From the NCBI GenBank assembly GCA_947598345.1, contig CANQFF010000018.1:1-16791 (forward strand): a stretch of DNA of 16,791 nucleotides, in the 5' to 3' direction. Both the position numbers and the translations under genes were made by a program. The notes under the pieces were generated by a model. The model searched no databases and was not told the DNA's origin. It saw nothing but the letters and a program-made list of their open reading frames with translations. The stretch comes from an uncultured Bacilli bacterium (GTDB lineage Bacteria > Bacillota_I > Bacilli_A > RF39 > UBA660). Below are positions 9,354-16,434 of the stretch, piece by piece. Numbering within the stretch: the first letter of the stretch is position 1; each line of letters starts with the position of its first letter.

Positions 9354-9383
9354 ATTTTTATGGTATTAAAGTAATATTATGAT

Positions 9384-9412
9384 TTGACAAATACATATAT
9401 TTGTGCTATTAT
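9384..9412 (+). promoter_or_regulatory. Strong promoter of the lipoprotein gene
   Basis: Consensus TTGACA (9384-9389), 17-base spacer, TATTAT (9407-9412), plus TGC directly before the -10 (extended -10). With an AAGGGGG SD at 9424-9430, this predicts high expression. Confidence 0.8.
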
Positions 9413-9437
9413 ATACTGCAATTAAGGGGGACTTTAT

Positions 9438-10940
9438 ATGAAAAAATATAAACTTTATAGACAAATCGTTTCTGTTACATTAGCTGGAATTATGTCAGTA
9501 ACAGCTTTATCAAGTTGTGCAAGAAATAAAAACAAATCTGAAGAGACAACAACTACAGAGGTAGTTACTATAATAGGACCAACTATGGTAGAACAAGATA
9601 AATATGCAAATGAAAAAGAAATGGTAAATTCTACTGTTGACAATTTTAAAGAAGTATTTCCAACTTTAAATGATGATGTAATAAAAAATACAACATTAAT
9701 ATTTTTACTAAATCAAATAGCTAAAGAAGATGAAAATGGTAAAATTAATGCAGATGTAATTTCTAATTTTAAAAGTATAATTGATTCAGATAATATGATG
9801 GACGATTTAAGTGATTTTTTAGATGTACTTGAAGGTGAAATGATTCAATCTGGAAAGATTGTAGATTTAAGTGATTGTTTACCTAAAGAGTTGACTGATG
9901 AATCAGTAATATTATCAAATATAATAAATATAACAAATAAGATAATGACTAGTGATGATTCTAAGGTTATAGTATCTGAATTTGATAAAATTTATACTTT
10001 GTTCGTTAAAGAAGATAAAATTACTGAAAATGGTGTTGAGTTTAAAGTTAGAGATTTAAGTTTAGGTTTAAGAGCTCTTGCGCAAGGATATGCAAGAACA
10101 GCTGCATATTATGCAAGAAATTATATAGAAGAAGATAAATATAAAAAATTAGACGAAAGAACTGATGATCAAAATAATAAAGCTCAAATTAAAACTAAAC
10201 TAGAAATATTGAGAAATCTTGTCGATGAGGTATCTGAAGTTGACATTGTAGAAAAATCAAAAAGTATGGATAAAAAGTTAACTCAATTTTTAGCTGGAAA
10301 AATAAATGTATCTAATAAAACAGAAAGTAATTTAGTTAATTATTTAAATTTGAAATACTTGGCATCAGATAAAGTTTCAACAAAAGATAAAAGAGAAATA
10401 TTGGAAGGATATGATGATGAGCAAGTAGATGATGTTATATTATTGATAGATTCAATTACAAGTTATAATGATAAAAATAAAGATAAGATGTTATGGTTAT
10501 CAGATCTTTTGATAGACTCATATAAAGAAACAGAAAATGGTATGGTTGATTCTATAGCGCTTGACTTTGTACAGTTTAATGCTGCTAAGTTAACTGAAAC
10601 AGTAAAAAGTGATAATACATATAAGCAAGTATTTGATAACCCATATTTTCAAAATCTATATAAATATTTTACTAAACAAGATTTTGTACATAAATACAAA
10701 GATGAAAATGGTAAAATAGTAGAAGAATCAGTAATGTGGCAAGAAATCAGTGAAGGTGTAAATTTTGTAAATAATGATGTTATATTATATACTCTTCATA
10801 ATTTACCAATAGAAATAGATAGTACTTATATTGATTATGTTCAACAAAATTTATCAGATGGAAATCAATATATTAAAAATATTATAGATGGTGAATGTGG
10901 TAAAGCTAATGATCCAACTGAATTTGTAAAAACAAAATAA
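9438..10940 (+). CDS. Exported lipoprotein of unknown function
   Basis: Not a family I recognise (500 aa). The N-terminus is a type II signal peptide: MKKYKLYR, hydrophobic stretch 10-24, lipobox LSSC with the lipidated Cys27. A Lys/Glu/Thr-rich linker (28-45, including TTTT) would tether the domain to the outer face of the membrane. The rest is polar and predicted mostly helical, rich in Asp, Lys, Asn, Glu and Ser, with no visible catalytic motif. There are repeated amphipathic helices such as LSLGLRALAQGYARTAAYYARNY (split here as about residues 208-230). It is a self-contained unit with a near-consensus promoter and a strong terminator, so it is likely abundant. A surface structural, adhesion or substrate-capture role is possible but unsupported. 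Confidence 0.8.
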   Translation: MKKYKLYRQIVSVTLAGIMSVTALSSCARNKNKSEETTTTEVVTIIGPTMVEQDKYANEKEMVNSTVDNFKEVFPTLNDDVIKNTTLIFLLNQIAKEDENGKINADVISNFKSIIDSDNMMDDLSDFLDVLEGEMIQSGKIVDLSDCLPKELTDESVILSNIINITNKIMTSDDSKVIVSEFDKIYTLFVKEDKITENGVEFKVRDLSLGLRALAQGYARTAAYYARNYIEEDKYKKLDERTDDQNNKAQIKTKLEILRNLVDEVSEVDIVEKSKSMDKKLTQFLAGKINVSNKTESNLVNYLNLKYLASDKVSTKDKREILEGYDDEQVDDVILLIDSITSYNDKNKDKMLWLSDLLIDSYKETENGMVDSIALDFVQFNAAKLTETVKSDNTYKQVFDNPYFQNLYKYFTKQDFVHKYKDENGKIVEESVMWQEISEGVNFVNNDVILYTLHNLPIEIDSTYIDYVQQNLSDGNQYIKNIIDGECGKANDPTEFVKTK

Positions 10941-10967
10941 GTGTTCAATATGGGCACTTATTTTGTT
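10931..10967 (+). terminator. Intrinsic terminator after the lipoprotein gene
   Basis: Perfect 13-bp stem, AACAAAATAAGTG (10931-10943) with CACTTATTTTGTT (10955-10967). One C-G pair and two T-G wobbles can extend it into the loop. The gene's TAA stop is inside the left arm. The T-rich right arm acts as most of the tract. Confidence 0.75.
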
Positions 10968-10984
10968 AAATTAATTAATATTTA

Positions 10985-10993
10985 TGATATAAT
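10985..10993 (+). promoter_or_regulatory. Extended -10 promoter of cysS
   Basis: TGA-TATAAT, a perfect -10 with the TGn extension; the -35 is weak (GTTAAA at 10965-10970, 17-base spacing). Transcription from about 11000 leaves a 12-base leader, excluding a T-box and excluding the TTG at 10997 as a start codon. Confidence 0.65.
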
Positions 10994-11011
10994 TAATTGG
11001 AAGGTGATTTT

Positions 11012-12403
11012 GTGAAAATTTATAGTACTTTGACTAGGAAGGTAGAAGAATTTATACCTAATGATGAAAATAAGGTAAAAATGTATACTTGTGGACCTAC
11101 TGTCTATCATTATTCTCATATAGGCAATCTTAGAACTTATATAATGGAAGATATTTTAGAAAAAACATTGCAATATATAGGTTATAATGTAGAAAGATGC
11201 ATGAATATTACTGATGTTGGACACTTAACTAGTGATGCTGATACTGGTGAAGATAAAATGCTTAAAGGTGCAAAAAGGGAACATAAAACTGTTCTTGAAA
11301 TAGCTGATTTTTATACTAATGTATTTAAAGAAGATTGCCGTAAATTAAATATAAAATGGCCACAAACCGTTGTTAAAGCTACACAAGAGATAGATGAATA
11401 TATAAAATTTATAAAGAAACTTGAAAATGATGGATATGCATATTTTAGTGGTGGAAATGTATATTTTGATACTTCCAAACTTGATAATTACTATGTATTA
11501 ACTAATCATACTGAAGAATCTTTAAAAGAAGCAGTACGAGATGATGTAGATTTAGATGTAAATAAGAAAAATAAAACTGATTTTGTTTTGTGGTTTACAA
11601 AATCTAAATTTGATTCTCAAGAATTAAAATGGGATTCACCATGGGGATTAGGATATCCTGGATGGCATATCGAGTGTTCTGCAATTTCATTAAAATATTT
11701 GGGAGAATATCTTGATATACATTGTGGAGGTGTCGATAATATATTCCCACATCATACAAATGAAATCGCACAAACAGAAAGTCGCATTGGACATAAGTGG
11801 TGTAATTATTGGTTCCATTCTGAACATTTAAATGATGCAAGCGGTAAAATGAGTAAATCTAAGGGTGAATTTTTAACAGTATCACTTTTAGAAAAAAAGG
11901 GGTATAATCCGTTATCATATAGGTTATTGTGCTTGCAATCTCATTATCGTAAACAAATATTATTTACTTTTGATTTATTAGATAGCGCTGATAAAACATA
12001 TGACAAGTTATTAAGTAAAATAAAAAATATTCATAAGGATGATTCTGATTTAGATTTGAATAAAGCAAAAGAATATCAAAAATCATTTAAAAAAGAACTT
12101 GAAAACGATCTTAATACATCTAATGCATTGACTGTACTTTACGATGTTTTAAAGAGTGATTTAAATAATAATACAAAATTGTATTTAATACAAGATTTTG
12201 ATAAAGTATTAAGTCTTGATTTGTTAAAAGAAGAAGAAATTGATGAAAATTTATTAGATTATATTAATTCTAAAATAGAAGAAAGAAATATTGCTAAAAA
12301 TAATAAAGATTATGATAAAGCAGATGATATAAGAAAAGAATTACAAAATAAAGGAATTATATTAAAAGACACTAGAGAAGGAACTACATTTGAATTAATG
12401 TAG
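11012..12403 (+). CDS. cysS: Cysteinyl-tRNA synthetase
   Basis: Class I synthetase charging tRNA-Cys, 463 aa from GTG. The zinc/active-site Cys27 (MYTCGPTVYHYSHIGN), HIGN (36-39, the HIGH motif), GWHIECSAIS (second zinc Cys), GGVDNIFPHHTNEIAQ and KMSKS (279-283) are all present, as is the C-terminal DALR/anticodon part ending in the usual AxNxKDYxxADxIRxxL helix. I choose GTG at 11012 because AAGGTGAT (11001-11008) is a good SD for it and the protein then begins MKIYST as in relatives. It stands alone between its own promoter and a terminator that overlaps its last codons. Confidence 0.97.
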   Translation: MKIYSTLTRKVEEFIPNDENKVKMYTCGPTVYHYSHIGNLRTYIMEDILEKTLQYIGYNVERCMNITDVGHLTSDADTGEDKMLKGAKREHKTVLEIADFYTNVFKEDCRKLNIKWPQTVVKATQEIDEYIKFIKKLENDGYAYFSGGNVYFDTSKLDNYYVLTNHTEESLKEAVRDDVDLDVNKKNKTDFVLWFTKSKFDSQELKWDSPWGLGYPGWHIECSAISLKYLGEYLDIHCGGVDNIFPHHTNEIAQTESRIGHKWCNYWFHSEHLNDASGKMSKSKGEFLTVSLLEKKGYNPLSYRLLCLQSHYRKQILFTFDLLDSADKTYDKLLSKIKNIHKDDSDLDLNKAKEYQKSFKKELENDLNTSNALTVLYDVLKSDLNNNTKLYLIQDFDKVLSLDLLKEEEIDENLLDYINSKIEERNIAKNNKDYDKADDIRKELQNKGIILKDTREGTTFELM

Positions 12404-12412
12404 TTTTTTTTT
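12382..12412 (+). terminator. Intrinsic terminator built into the 3' end of cysS
   Basis: Perfect 9-bp stem AACTACATT (12382-12390) with AATGTAGTT (12397-12405), loop TGAATT, then T's to 12412. The left arm and loop are cysS coding sequence and the right arm contains its TAG stop. Confidence 0.85.
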
Positions 12413-12420
12413 ATGATATA

Positions 12421-12429
12421 TGTTACAAT
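12421..12429 (+). promoter_or_regulatory. Extended -10 promoter of truB
   Basis: TGT-TACAAT. No recognisable -35 (the position falls in the cysS terminator). The start near 12436 leaves a leader of about 11 bases that holds the SD. Confidence 0.5.
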
Positions 12430-12446
12430 TGTTGTAGGTGTATAGC

Positions 12447-13316
12447 ATGGATGGAATATTTATAATAGATAAGCCAAAAGGTATTACTAGCAGAGATGTT
12501 GTTAATAATATTTCAAAAAAATTCTTAGTAAAAAAGGTTGGACATACAGGTACATTGGATCCAATTGCTACAGGTGTACTTGTGGTTTGTGTGGGAAGTG
12601 CAACTAAGCTTGTTAGTATATTGACTTGTGATGATAAGGAATATATTGCTACTGTTGAACTTGGAATTGAAACAGATACATTAGATAGTACAGGAAAAGT
12701 ATTAAGAAAAGAAAAATGTATAAAAGATAGATTTGAAATAATAGAAGCATTAAATAAATTTAAAGGGTGCTATTTACAAGAAGTTCCAATATATTCTGCA
12801 ATAAAAATAAATGGTAAAAAATTATATGAGTACGCAAGAGAAAATATCGATGTCGAACTTCCTAAACGGAATGTAAATATAAAAAGCATAGAATTAATTG
12901 GGGATGTTGAATATAAGGATGATAAAACTATATTTAACTTTAAATGTACAGTTTCCAAAGGAACTTATATAAGAAGTTTAATTAGGGATATATCCTATAG
13001 TTTAAATTCTTTTGGTATTATGACTAGTTTAAGAAGAACAAAGCTTGGAAATTTTTCAATAAAAGATTCGATTCAATTGGAAGATGTAAGTTGTGATAAA
13101 TTGATAAATATAGTTGATATTTTAGATTATGAAAAAATAGAACCTGATGATAATTTATTAAAAAAAATATCAAACGGAGCTATTATAGATAATATATATA
13201 ATAATGATAAAATATTATTTATAAAGAATAATGAAGCAATTTCAGTATATAAAATATATGATAAAGATAGTACAAAAATGAAACCATTAATAATGTTTAA
13301 AGGAGGAATAAAATGA
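12447..13316 (+). CDS. truB: tRNA pseudouridine-55 synthase
   Basis: Converts U55 of the T-psi-C arm of nearly all tRNAs to pseudouridine and helps tRNA folding. 289 aa, normal length. The N-terminal signature FIIDKPKGITSRDVV and the catalytic loop GHTGTLDPIATGVL with Asp38 are clear. SKGTYIRSLIRDI, also typical, lies near residues 170-182, and the last about 80 residues are a divergent PUA-like tail. I take ATG 12447 over the in-frame GTG at 12438, which sits in the SD (AGGTG, 12436-12440). It is usually near rbfA/infB or ribF, but here it leads a two-gene unit with a nucleotidyltransferase whose ATG overlaps its stop. Confidence 0.96.
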   Translation: MDGIFIIDKPKGITSRDVVNNISKKFLVKKVGHTGTLDPIATGVLVVCVGSATKLVSILTCDDKEYIATVELGIETDTLDSTGKVLRKEKCIKDRFEIIEALNKFKGCYLQEVPIYSAIKINGKKLYEYARENIDVELPKRNVNIKSIELIGDVEYKDDKTIFNFKCTVSKGTYIRSLIRDISYSLNSFGIMTSLRRTKLGNFSIKDSIQLEDVSCDKLINIVDILDYEKIEPDDNLLKKISNGAIIDNIYNNDKILFIKNNEAISVYKIYDKDSTKMKPLIMFKGGIK

Positions 13317-14197
13317 CATTAGTTATTATGGCTGCTGGAATGGGCAGTAGATTTGGTGGATTAAAACAAATAGAGCCAGTAGGGCCAAATGGAGAATTTA
13401 TAATAGATTATTCTATTTATGATGCTATAAAAGCTGGTTTTACTAAAGTAGTGTTTATTATAAAAGAAGAAAACTATGACATATTTAAAAACACTATAGG
13501 TAAGAGGATTGAAGATAAAATAAAAGTGGAATATGTATTCCAAAGTATGAAAAATATTAAAGAAGGTATATCTATTCCAGAGGAAAGAGTAAAACCTCTT
13601 GGAACAGGGCATGCAATAATGTGTCTAAAAGGTGTAGTTAACGAACCTTTTGTAGTAATAAATGCAGATGATTTTTATGGAAGAGATGCATATATCAAAG
13701 CAGCTCAGTTTCTAAAAGAAAATACTAATGATTACGCTATGATAGGTTATTTAATAGGGAATACATTAACTGAAAATGGAGCTGTAAAAAGAGGTTATTG
13801 TGAAAAAAATGATGGATATTTAACTAATTTAATTGAATCAAGTGTTTACAAAGAAAATAATAAAATAAAAGTTGAACCTTTAGATGGTAGAGCTGGTTTT
13901 TATGCAGGTAATGATACTATAGTATCTATGAATATGTTTTGCTTTAAACCCGATATGATAGATTACTTAAACGATCATTTTATTGATTTTGTAAATAAAA
14001 ATAAAGATAATTTGTTAACAAGTGAATATCTTATTCCAGATGCAGTATTTGAAAGAATTAACAATAATGAAATAAAGGTAAAAGTAATAGATACAAATGC
14101 AGTTTGGATGGGAATAACATATAGAGAAGATAAGGATAGTATTGTTAAAAATATTAAAACATTAATAGAAAATGGTGAATATCCTGAAAAATTGTAA
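13313..14197 (+). CDS. NDP-sugar pyrophosphorylase-like nucleotidyltransferase
   Basis: 294-aa GT-A-fold sugar-1-phosphate (or phospho-alcohol) nucleotidyltransferase. The nucleotide-binding loop reads VIMAAGMGSRFGGLKQ (residues 4-19), followed by PLGTGHAIMCL (95-105) and the metal-binding NADDFYG (117-123). This is the RmlA/GalU/choline-phosphate cytidylyltransferase superfamily, but the substrate cannot be told; related Clostridia proteins sit next to a choline-kinase-like gene, absent here. A role in making activated sugars or heads for envelope polymers is inference. It overlaps truB by ATGA with its own strong SD (AAAGGAGG), and ends tail-to-tail with lexA in a shared terminator. Confidence 0.88.
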   Translation: MTLVIMAAGMGSRFGGLKQIEPVGPNGEFIIDYSIYDAIKAGFTKVVFIIKEENYDIFKNTIGKRIEDKIKVEYVFQSMKNIKEGISIPEERVKPLGTGHAIMCLKGVVNEPFVVINADDFYGRDAYIKAAQFLKENTNDYAMIGYLIGNTLTENGAVKRGYCEKNDGYLTNLIESSVYKENNKIKVEPLDGRAGFYAGNDTIVSMNMFCFKPDMIDYLNDHFIDFVNKNKDNLLTSEYLIPDAVFERINNNEIKVKVIDTNAVWMGITYREDKDSIVKNIKTLIENGEYPEKL

Positions 14198-14232
14198 AAA
14201 AAAATAAGTAACTTATTTTTTTTTTACAATTT
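14188..14232. terminator. Two-way terminator between the nucleotidyltransferase gene and lexA
   Basis: An A-run/T-run hairpin, with AATAAG (14203-14208) pairing with CTTATT (14212-14217) across a TAA loop. It extends through nine A's against ten T's to TTGTA/TACAA. Each strand gives a T tract after the stem. Both genes' final codons AAA-TTG-TAA lie in the outer arms, so the two stop codons face each other in the stem. Confidence 0.8.
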
Positions 14233-14841
14233 TCTATATAATCCTATTGCTTTTCCCAATATAAATACATTGTCAAAAATAAATGGTTCCATATTATCGT
14301 TTTCTGGTTGCAATCTTACATGATCTTTTTCTTTATAAAAAGTTTTAAGAGTTACTTCATTATCTTCAGTCATTGCTACTACTATATCTCCATTTTTAGC
14401 TACTTCTTTTCTTTCAACTATAACTATATCTCCATCAAGTATTCCAGCATTTATCATACTTTCTCCACTTACTTTTAAAGTGAATACTTCTTTATTTTTT
14501 GGTATTAAATATGCAGGAAGTGAAAAATACTCGTTAGGATTTTGAATTGCCTCTATTGGGTTTCCAGCTGTAATTTTTCCTAAAAGTGGAACATCGACAA
14601 CATCTTCATTTTTTGGTAAATATTCATTTTTTACCATGAGCTCTATTGTTCGATTTTTGTTGCTTCCTTTTTTTATATATCCTTTATCAGCTAGACTAGC
14701 TAAATGTGCTTGTGCAGTTGCTGGTGATGAAACACCGATTGCTTGAGCAAGTTCCCTAACAGTTGGTGGGAATCCGTGTGATACTATATATGTTTTAATA
14801 AATTTTAATGCATCTTCTTGTCTTTTAGTTAATTTCTCCAT
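14224..14841 (-). CDS. lexA: LexA, SOS-response repressor
   Basis: Repressor of the DNA-damage regulon that cleaves itself when bound to RecA filaments. 205 aa. N-terminal winged helix (about 1-65: LTKRQEDALKFIKTY, then TVRELAQAIGVSSPATAQAH as the recognition unit). Cleavage site Ala92-Gly93 in KITAGNP. Peptidase S24 domain with Ser128 (VSGESM) and Lys166 (EVTLKTF), so it is catalytically intact. SD AAGGAGG lies four bases before ATG. A LexA box overlaps its own -35 (autorepression). The divergent neighbour is a small membrane protein under a second LexA box, as with lexA-yneA in Bacillus. Confidence 0.97.
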   Translation of the reverse strand: MEKLTKRQEDALKFIKTYIVSHGFPPTVRELAQAIGVSSPATAQAHLASLADKGYIKKGSNKNRTIELMVKNEYLPKNEDVVDVPLLGKITAGNPIEAIQNPNEYFSLPAYLIPKNKEVFTLKVSGESMINAGILDGDIVIVERKEVAKNGDIVVAMTEDNEVTLKTFYKEKDHVRLQPENDNMEPFIFDNVFILGKAIGLYRKL

Positions 14842-14867
14842 ATTTCCTCCTTATTTATTACATTTTC

Positions 14868-14896
14868 ATTTTAACACATATATTTACATTTGTCAA
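14868..14896 (-). promoter_or_regulatory. lexA promoter
   Basis: On the minus strand: TTGACA (14896-14891), 17-base spacer, TAAAAT (14873-14868), with TGT just before the -10. It predicts a leader of about 20 bases holding the SD. Confidence 0.8.
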
Positions 14897-14907
14897 ACAT
14901 TTGTTCA
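14894..14907 (-). promoter_or_regulatory. LexA operator at the lexA promoter
   Basis: Minus strand TGAACAAATGTTTG, 13 of 14 positions fitting the Bacillus LexA box CGAACRNRYGTTYG (only the first base differs). It overlaps the -35 element, so LexA bound here would block its own transcription. Confidence 0.8.
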
Positions 14908-14925
14908 AAAAAATTAAAAAAAGTA

Positions 14926-14954
14926 TTGACACGAACAAATATTCGTAGTATTAT
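14926..14954 (+). promoter_or_regulatory. SOS promoter of the small membrane protein
   Basis: TTGACA (14926-14931), 17-base spacer, TATTAT (14949-14954). The spacer is largely filled by a LexA box, so this promoter should be silent until LexA is cleaved and strong afterwards. Confidence 0.85.
14932..14945 (+). promoter_or_regulatory. LexA operator in the spacer of the divergent promoter
   Basis: CGAACAAATATTCG matches CGAACRNRYGTTYG at 13 of 14 positions (A for G at position 10). It lies directly after the -35. Its centre is 38 bases from that of the lexA operator. Confidence 0.85.
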
Positions 14955-14977
14955 TGTTACAGAAAGAAGGTAATAGT

Positions 14978-15121
14978 ATGGAATTGGTAAAAAGCAAAGG
15001 AATGGTTATTTTTTTAGTAGTAGTTCTTGGACTTACAATAATTAGTTCAATTAATACGAGAAAATATGACGAGAGAAATAAGAAAATTGAAGAATCTTAT
15101 GTCTCAGTAAATGTCAGATAA
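14978..15121 (+). CDS. 47-aa SOS-controlled single-span membrane protein, YneA-like
   Basis: Small gene preceded by an AGAAGG SD at 14965-14970, seven bases before ATG. The protein has a short basic head (MELVKSKG), one hydrophobic span (about residues 9-25, MVIFLVVVLGLTIISSI) and a charged tail (NTRKYDERNKKIEESYVSVNVR is split here as about 26-47). It sits divergent from lexA under its own LexA box, the locus and control of yneA, whose product in Bacillus is a one-span division inhibitor with a LysM domain. Here the tail ends at YVSVNVR, about where the LysM domain would start; no LysM is encoded in any frame downstream, where the other strand codes for a flippase. SosA of Staphylococcus and SidA of Caulobacter show that small one-span proteins can act as SOS division inhibitors. 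Function is inferred from context. Expression and membrane location are untested. Confidence 0.8.
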   Translation: MELVKSKGMVIFLVVVLGLTIISSINTRKYDERNKKIEESYVSVNVR

Positions 15122-16429
15122 CATTCTTTGGGGAATGTTATTTTTATTTAAAATTTTTTTAACATTATATAAATCGAATAGTGTAACAAATATTATATTA
15201 GCGCTAGTAGCTATTATAAGACTCCAAAGACCAATTCTAAAAAATGAAAAAACGAATAAGCTAATTGTCCTTATAATTACACCAATAAATGTACCAATCA
15301 TACTAATTTTAGCTTTATTCATAGCTTGAAGTGTACTAGAAATAGGAGATTGAATATAGTGAAGTAAACATATTGGCGCAATTACTTTAATATAATTTAT
15401 TCCTTTATGTGTTTTAAATAATATTTCTAATAATTTACCTGGAAATAACTCAAATGCAATTGTTGATGGGATTCCTATTAATAAAGAAAAAAATATTGCC
15501 TGTTTTAGTTTATTAGAAATATATTTATATTTTCCCTTTGAAAAATTATTAGACACTACTGGAATTAATGCTTGTGAAATAGCTGAGGTAAAAAACGAAG
15601 GTAGCAACACTAATTGCATAACATACCCATTAATAATTCCGTATTCAGTTACAATAAAATCGTTTTTATATCCTACTTTAAGTAGTATAGATGTAATAAT
15701 TATAGGTTCAAGAAAATATCCTATTGATCCTATTAATCTACTACCGGTTGTAGGAATTGCAATTTTTAGTAAAGCTTTTATACTTTTTTTATTAGGTTTT
15801 AATTCTTTTTTTGTACATTTAAAATTAGGTATTAAAAATAAAAATATAATTATGCTAGATAATTCACAAAAAATATTAGATATAATAACAAATGCTACTG
15901 CGTATTCTATTCCTTTTGTAATAAAAAATGGTATTCCTATAATTATAAATATAAGCTTTACTATATCTTCAATTATATTAGTAATTACATGTGGATACAT
16001 TCTTTGCTTTGCAAAAAAATAGCTTCTAAGGGCATTTGATATAGTTATAAATGGTAATACAAATCCAATAGATAAAATACTAAATGAAAGTTTAGAATTG
16101 TTTAATAAATTCGTACTTATGAAGTTAGAAGATATTCCTAAAAAGATAAATATAATTATATCTATAGAAATAGAAATCGTAATTGCTGTTGCAACTAAAT
16201 TTTTGGTATTATATTTTTCATTTGCTATTAAAATATTTAGTGCAGTAGGTAGGCCTAATTGTGCGATACTATTAAGTAACATAAATGTCGGCATTATCAT
16301 TGAGTATAATCCGATCCCTTCTGTACCAATAAGTCTTGTTAGAAATATTTTTATAATCATTCCTAATAATTTTGTTATAAAACCACCAATAATTAAAATA
16401 ATAGTTGATTTAATAAATTTATTTTTCAT
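15104..16429 (-). CDS. SpoVB/MurJ-like MOP-superfamily flippase
   Basis: Polytopic membrane protein of 441 aa with 12 or more hydrophobic segments across its length. The start KSTIILIIGGFITKLLGMI followed by LTRLIGTEGIGLYSMI is characteristic of the SpoVB/polysaccharide-flippase branch, which moves lipid-linked sugars (lipid II or polymer precursors) across the membrane. It is shorter than typical SpoVB or MurJ (about 500-550 aa), so the last pair of helices may be missing. It cannot be told whether it serves cell wall, capsule or a former sporulation pathway. The N-terminus fits relatives, yet no SD precedes ATG 16429. Instead a hairpin and a six-codon reading frame whose stop overlaps this ATG are found. 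The 3' end overlaps the SOS small gene by 18 bases, tail to tail, and no terminator of its own was found. Confidence 0.85.
   Translation of the reverse strand: MKNKFIKSTIILIIGGFITKLLGMIIKIFLTRLIGTEGIGLYSMIMPTFMLLNSIAQLGLPTALNILIANEKYNTKNLVATAITISISIDIIIFIFLGISSNFISTNLLNNSKLSFSILSIGFVLPFITISNALRSYFFAKQRMYPHVITNIIEDIVKLIFIIIGIPFFITKGIEYAVAFVIISNIFCELSSIIIFLFLIPNFKCTKKELKPNKKSIKALLKIAIPTTGSRLIGSIGYFLEPIIITSILLKVGYKNDFIVTEYGIINGYVMQLVLLPSFFTSAISQALIPVVSNNFSKGKYKYISNKLKQAIFFSLLIGIPSTIAFELFPGKLLEILFKTHKGINYIKVIAPICLLHYIQSPISSTLQAMNKAKISMIGTFIGVIIRTISLFVFSFFRIGLWSLIIATSANIIFVTLFDLYNVKKILNKNNIPQRMLSDIY
15119..15145 (+). terminator. Terminator of the SOS small-protein gene
   Basis: 8-bp stem TAACATTC (15119-15126) with GAATGTTA (15133-15140), then five T's. 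The left arm starts with the gene's TAA stop codon. The hairpin lies inside the last codons of the opposite-strand flippase gene, and gives no T tract on that strand. Confidence 0.75.
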
Positions 16430-16434
16430 AGTAC

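Noticed and set aside
10997..11011. TTG at 10997 as the cysS start
   Set aside because: It lies four bases after the -10 and within the SD region of the GTG at 11012, where the conserved protein begins.
11604..11840. Antisense open frames inside cysS, aspS, truB, the nucleotidyltransferase and the flippase
   Set aside because: They lack SD sites and family features, and lie opposite strongly conserved coding sequence; they are chance frames in AT-rich DNA.
12438..12446. GTG at 12438 as the truB start
   Set aside because: The GTG is part of the SD (AGGTG) for the ATG at 12447, which gives the conserved N-terminus.
14978..15140. That the SOS small gene is a full yneA cut short by a sequencing frameshift
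   Set aside because: No LysM motif occurs in any + frame after 15121. A terminator follows at once, and the DNA beyond codes for the flippase on the other strand.
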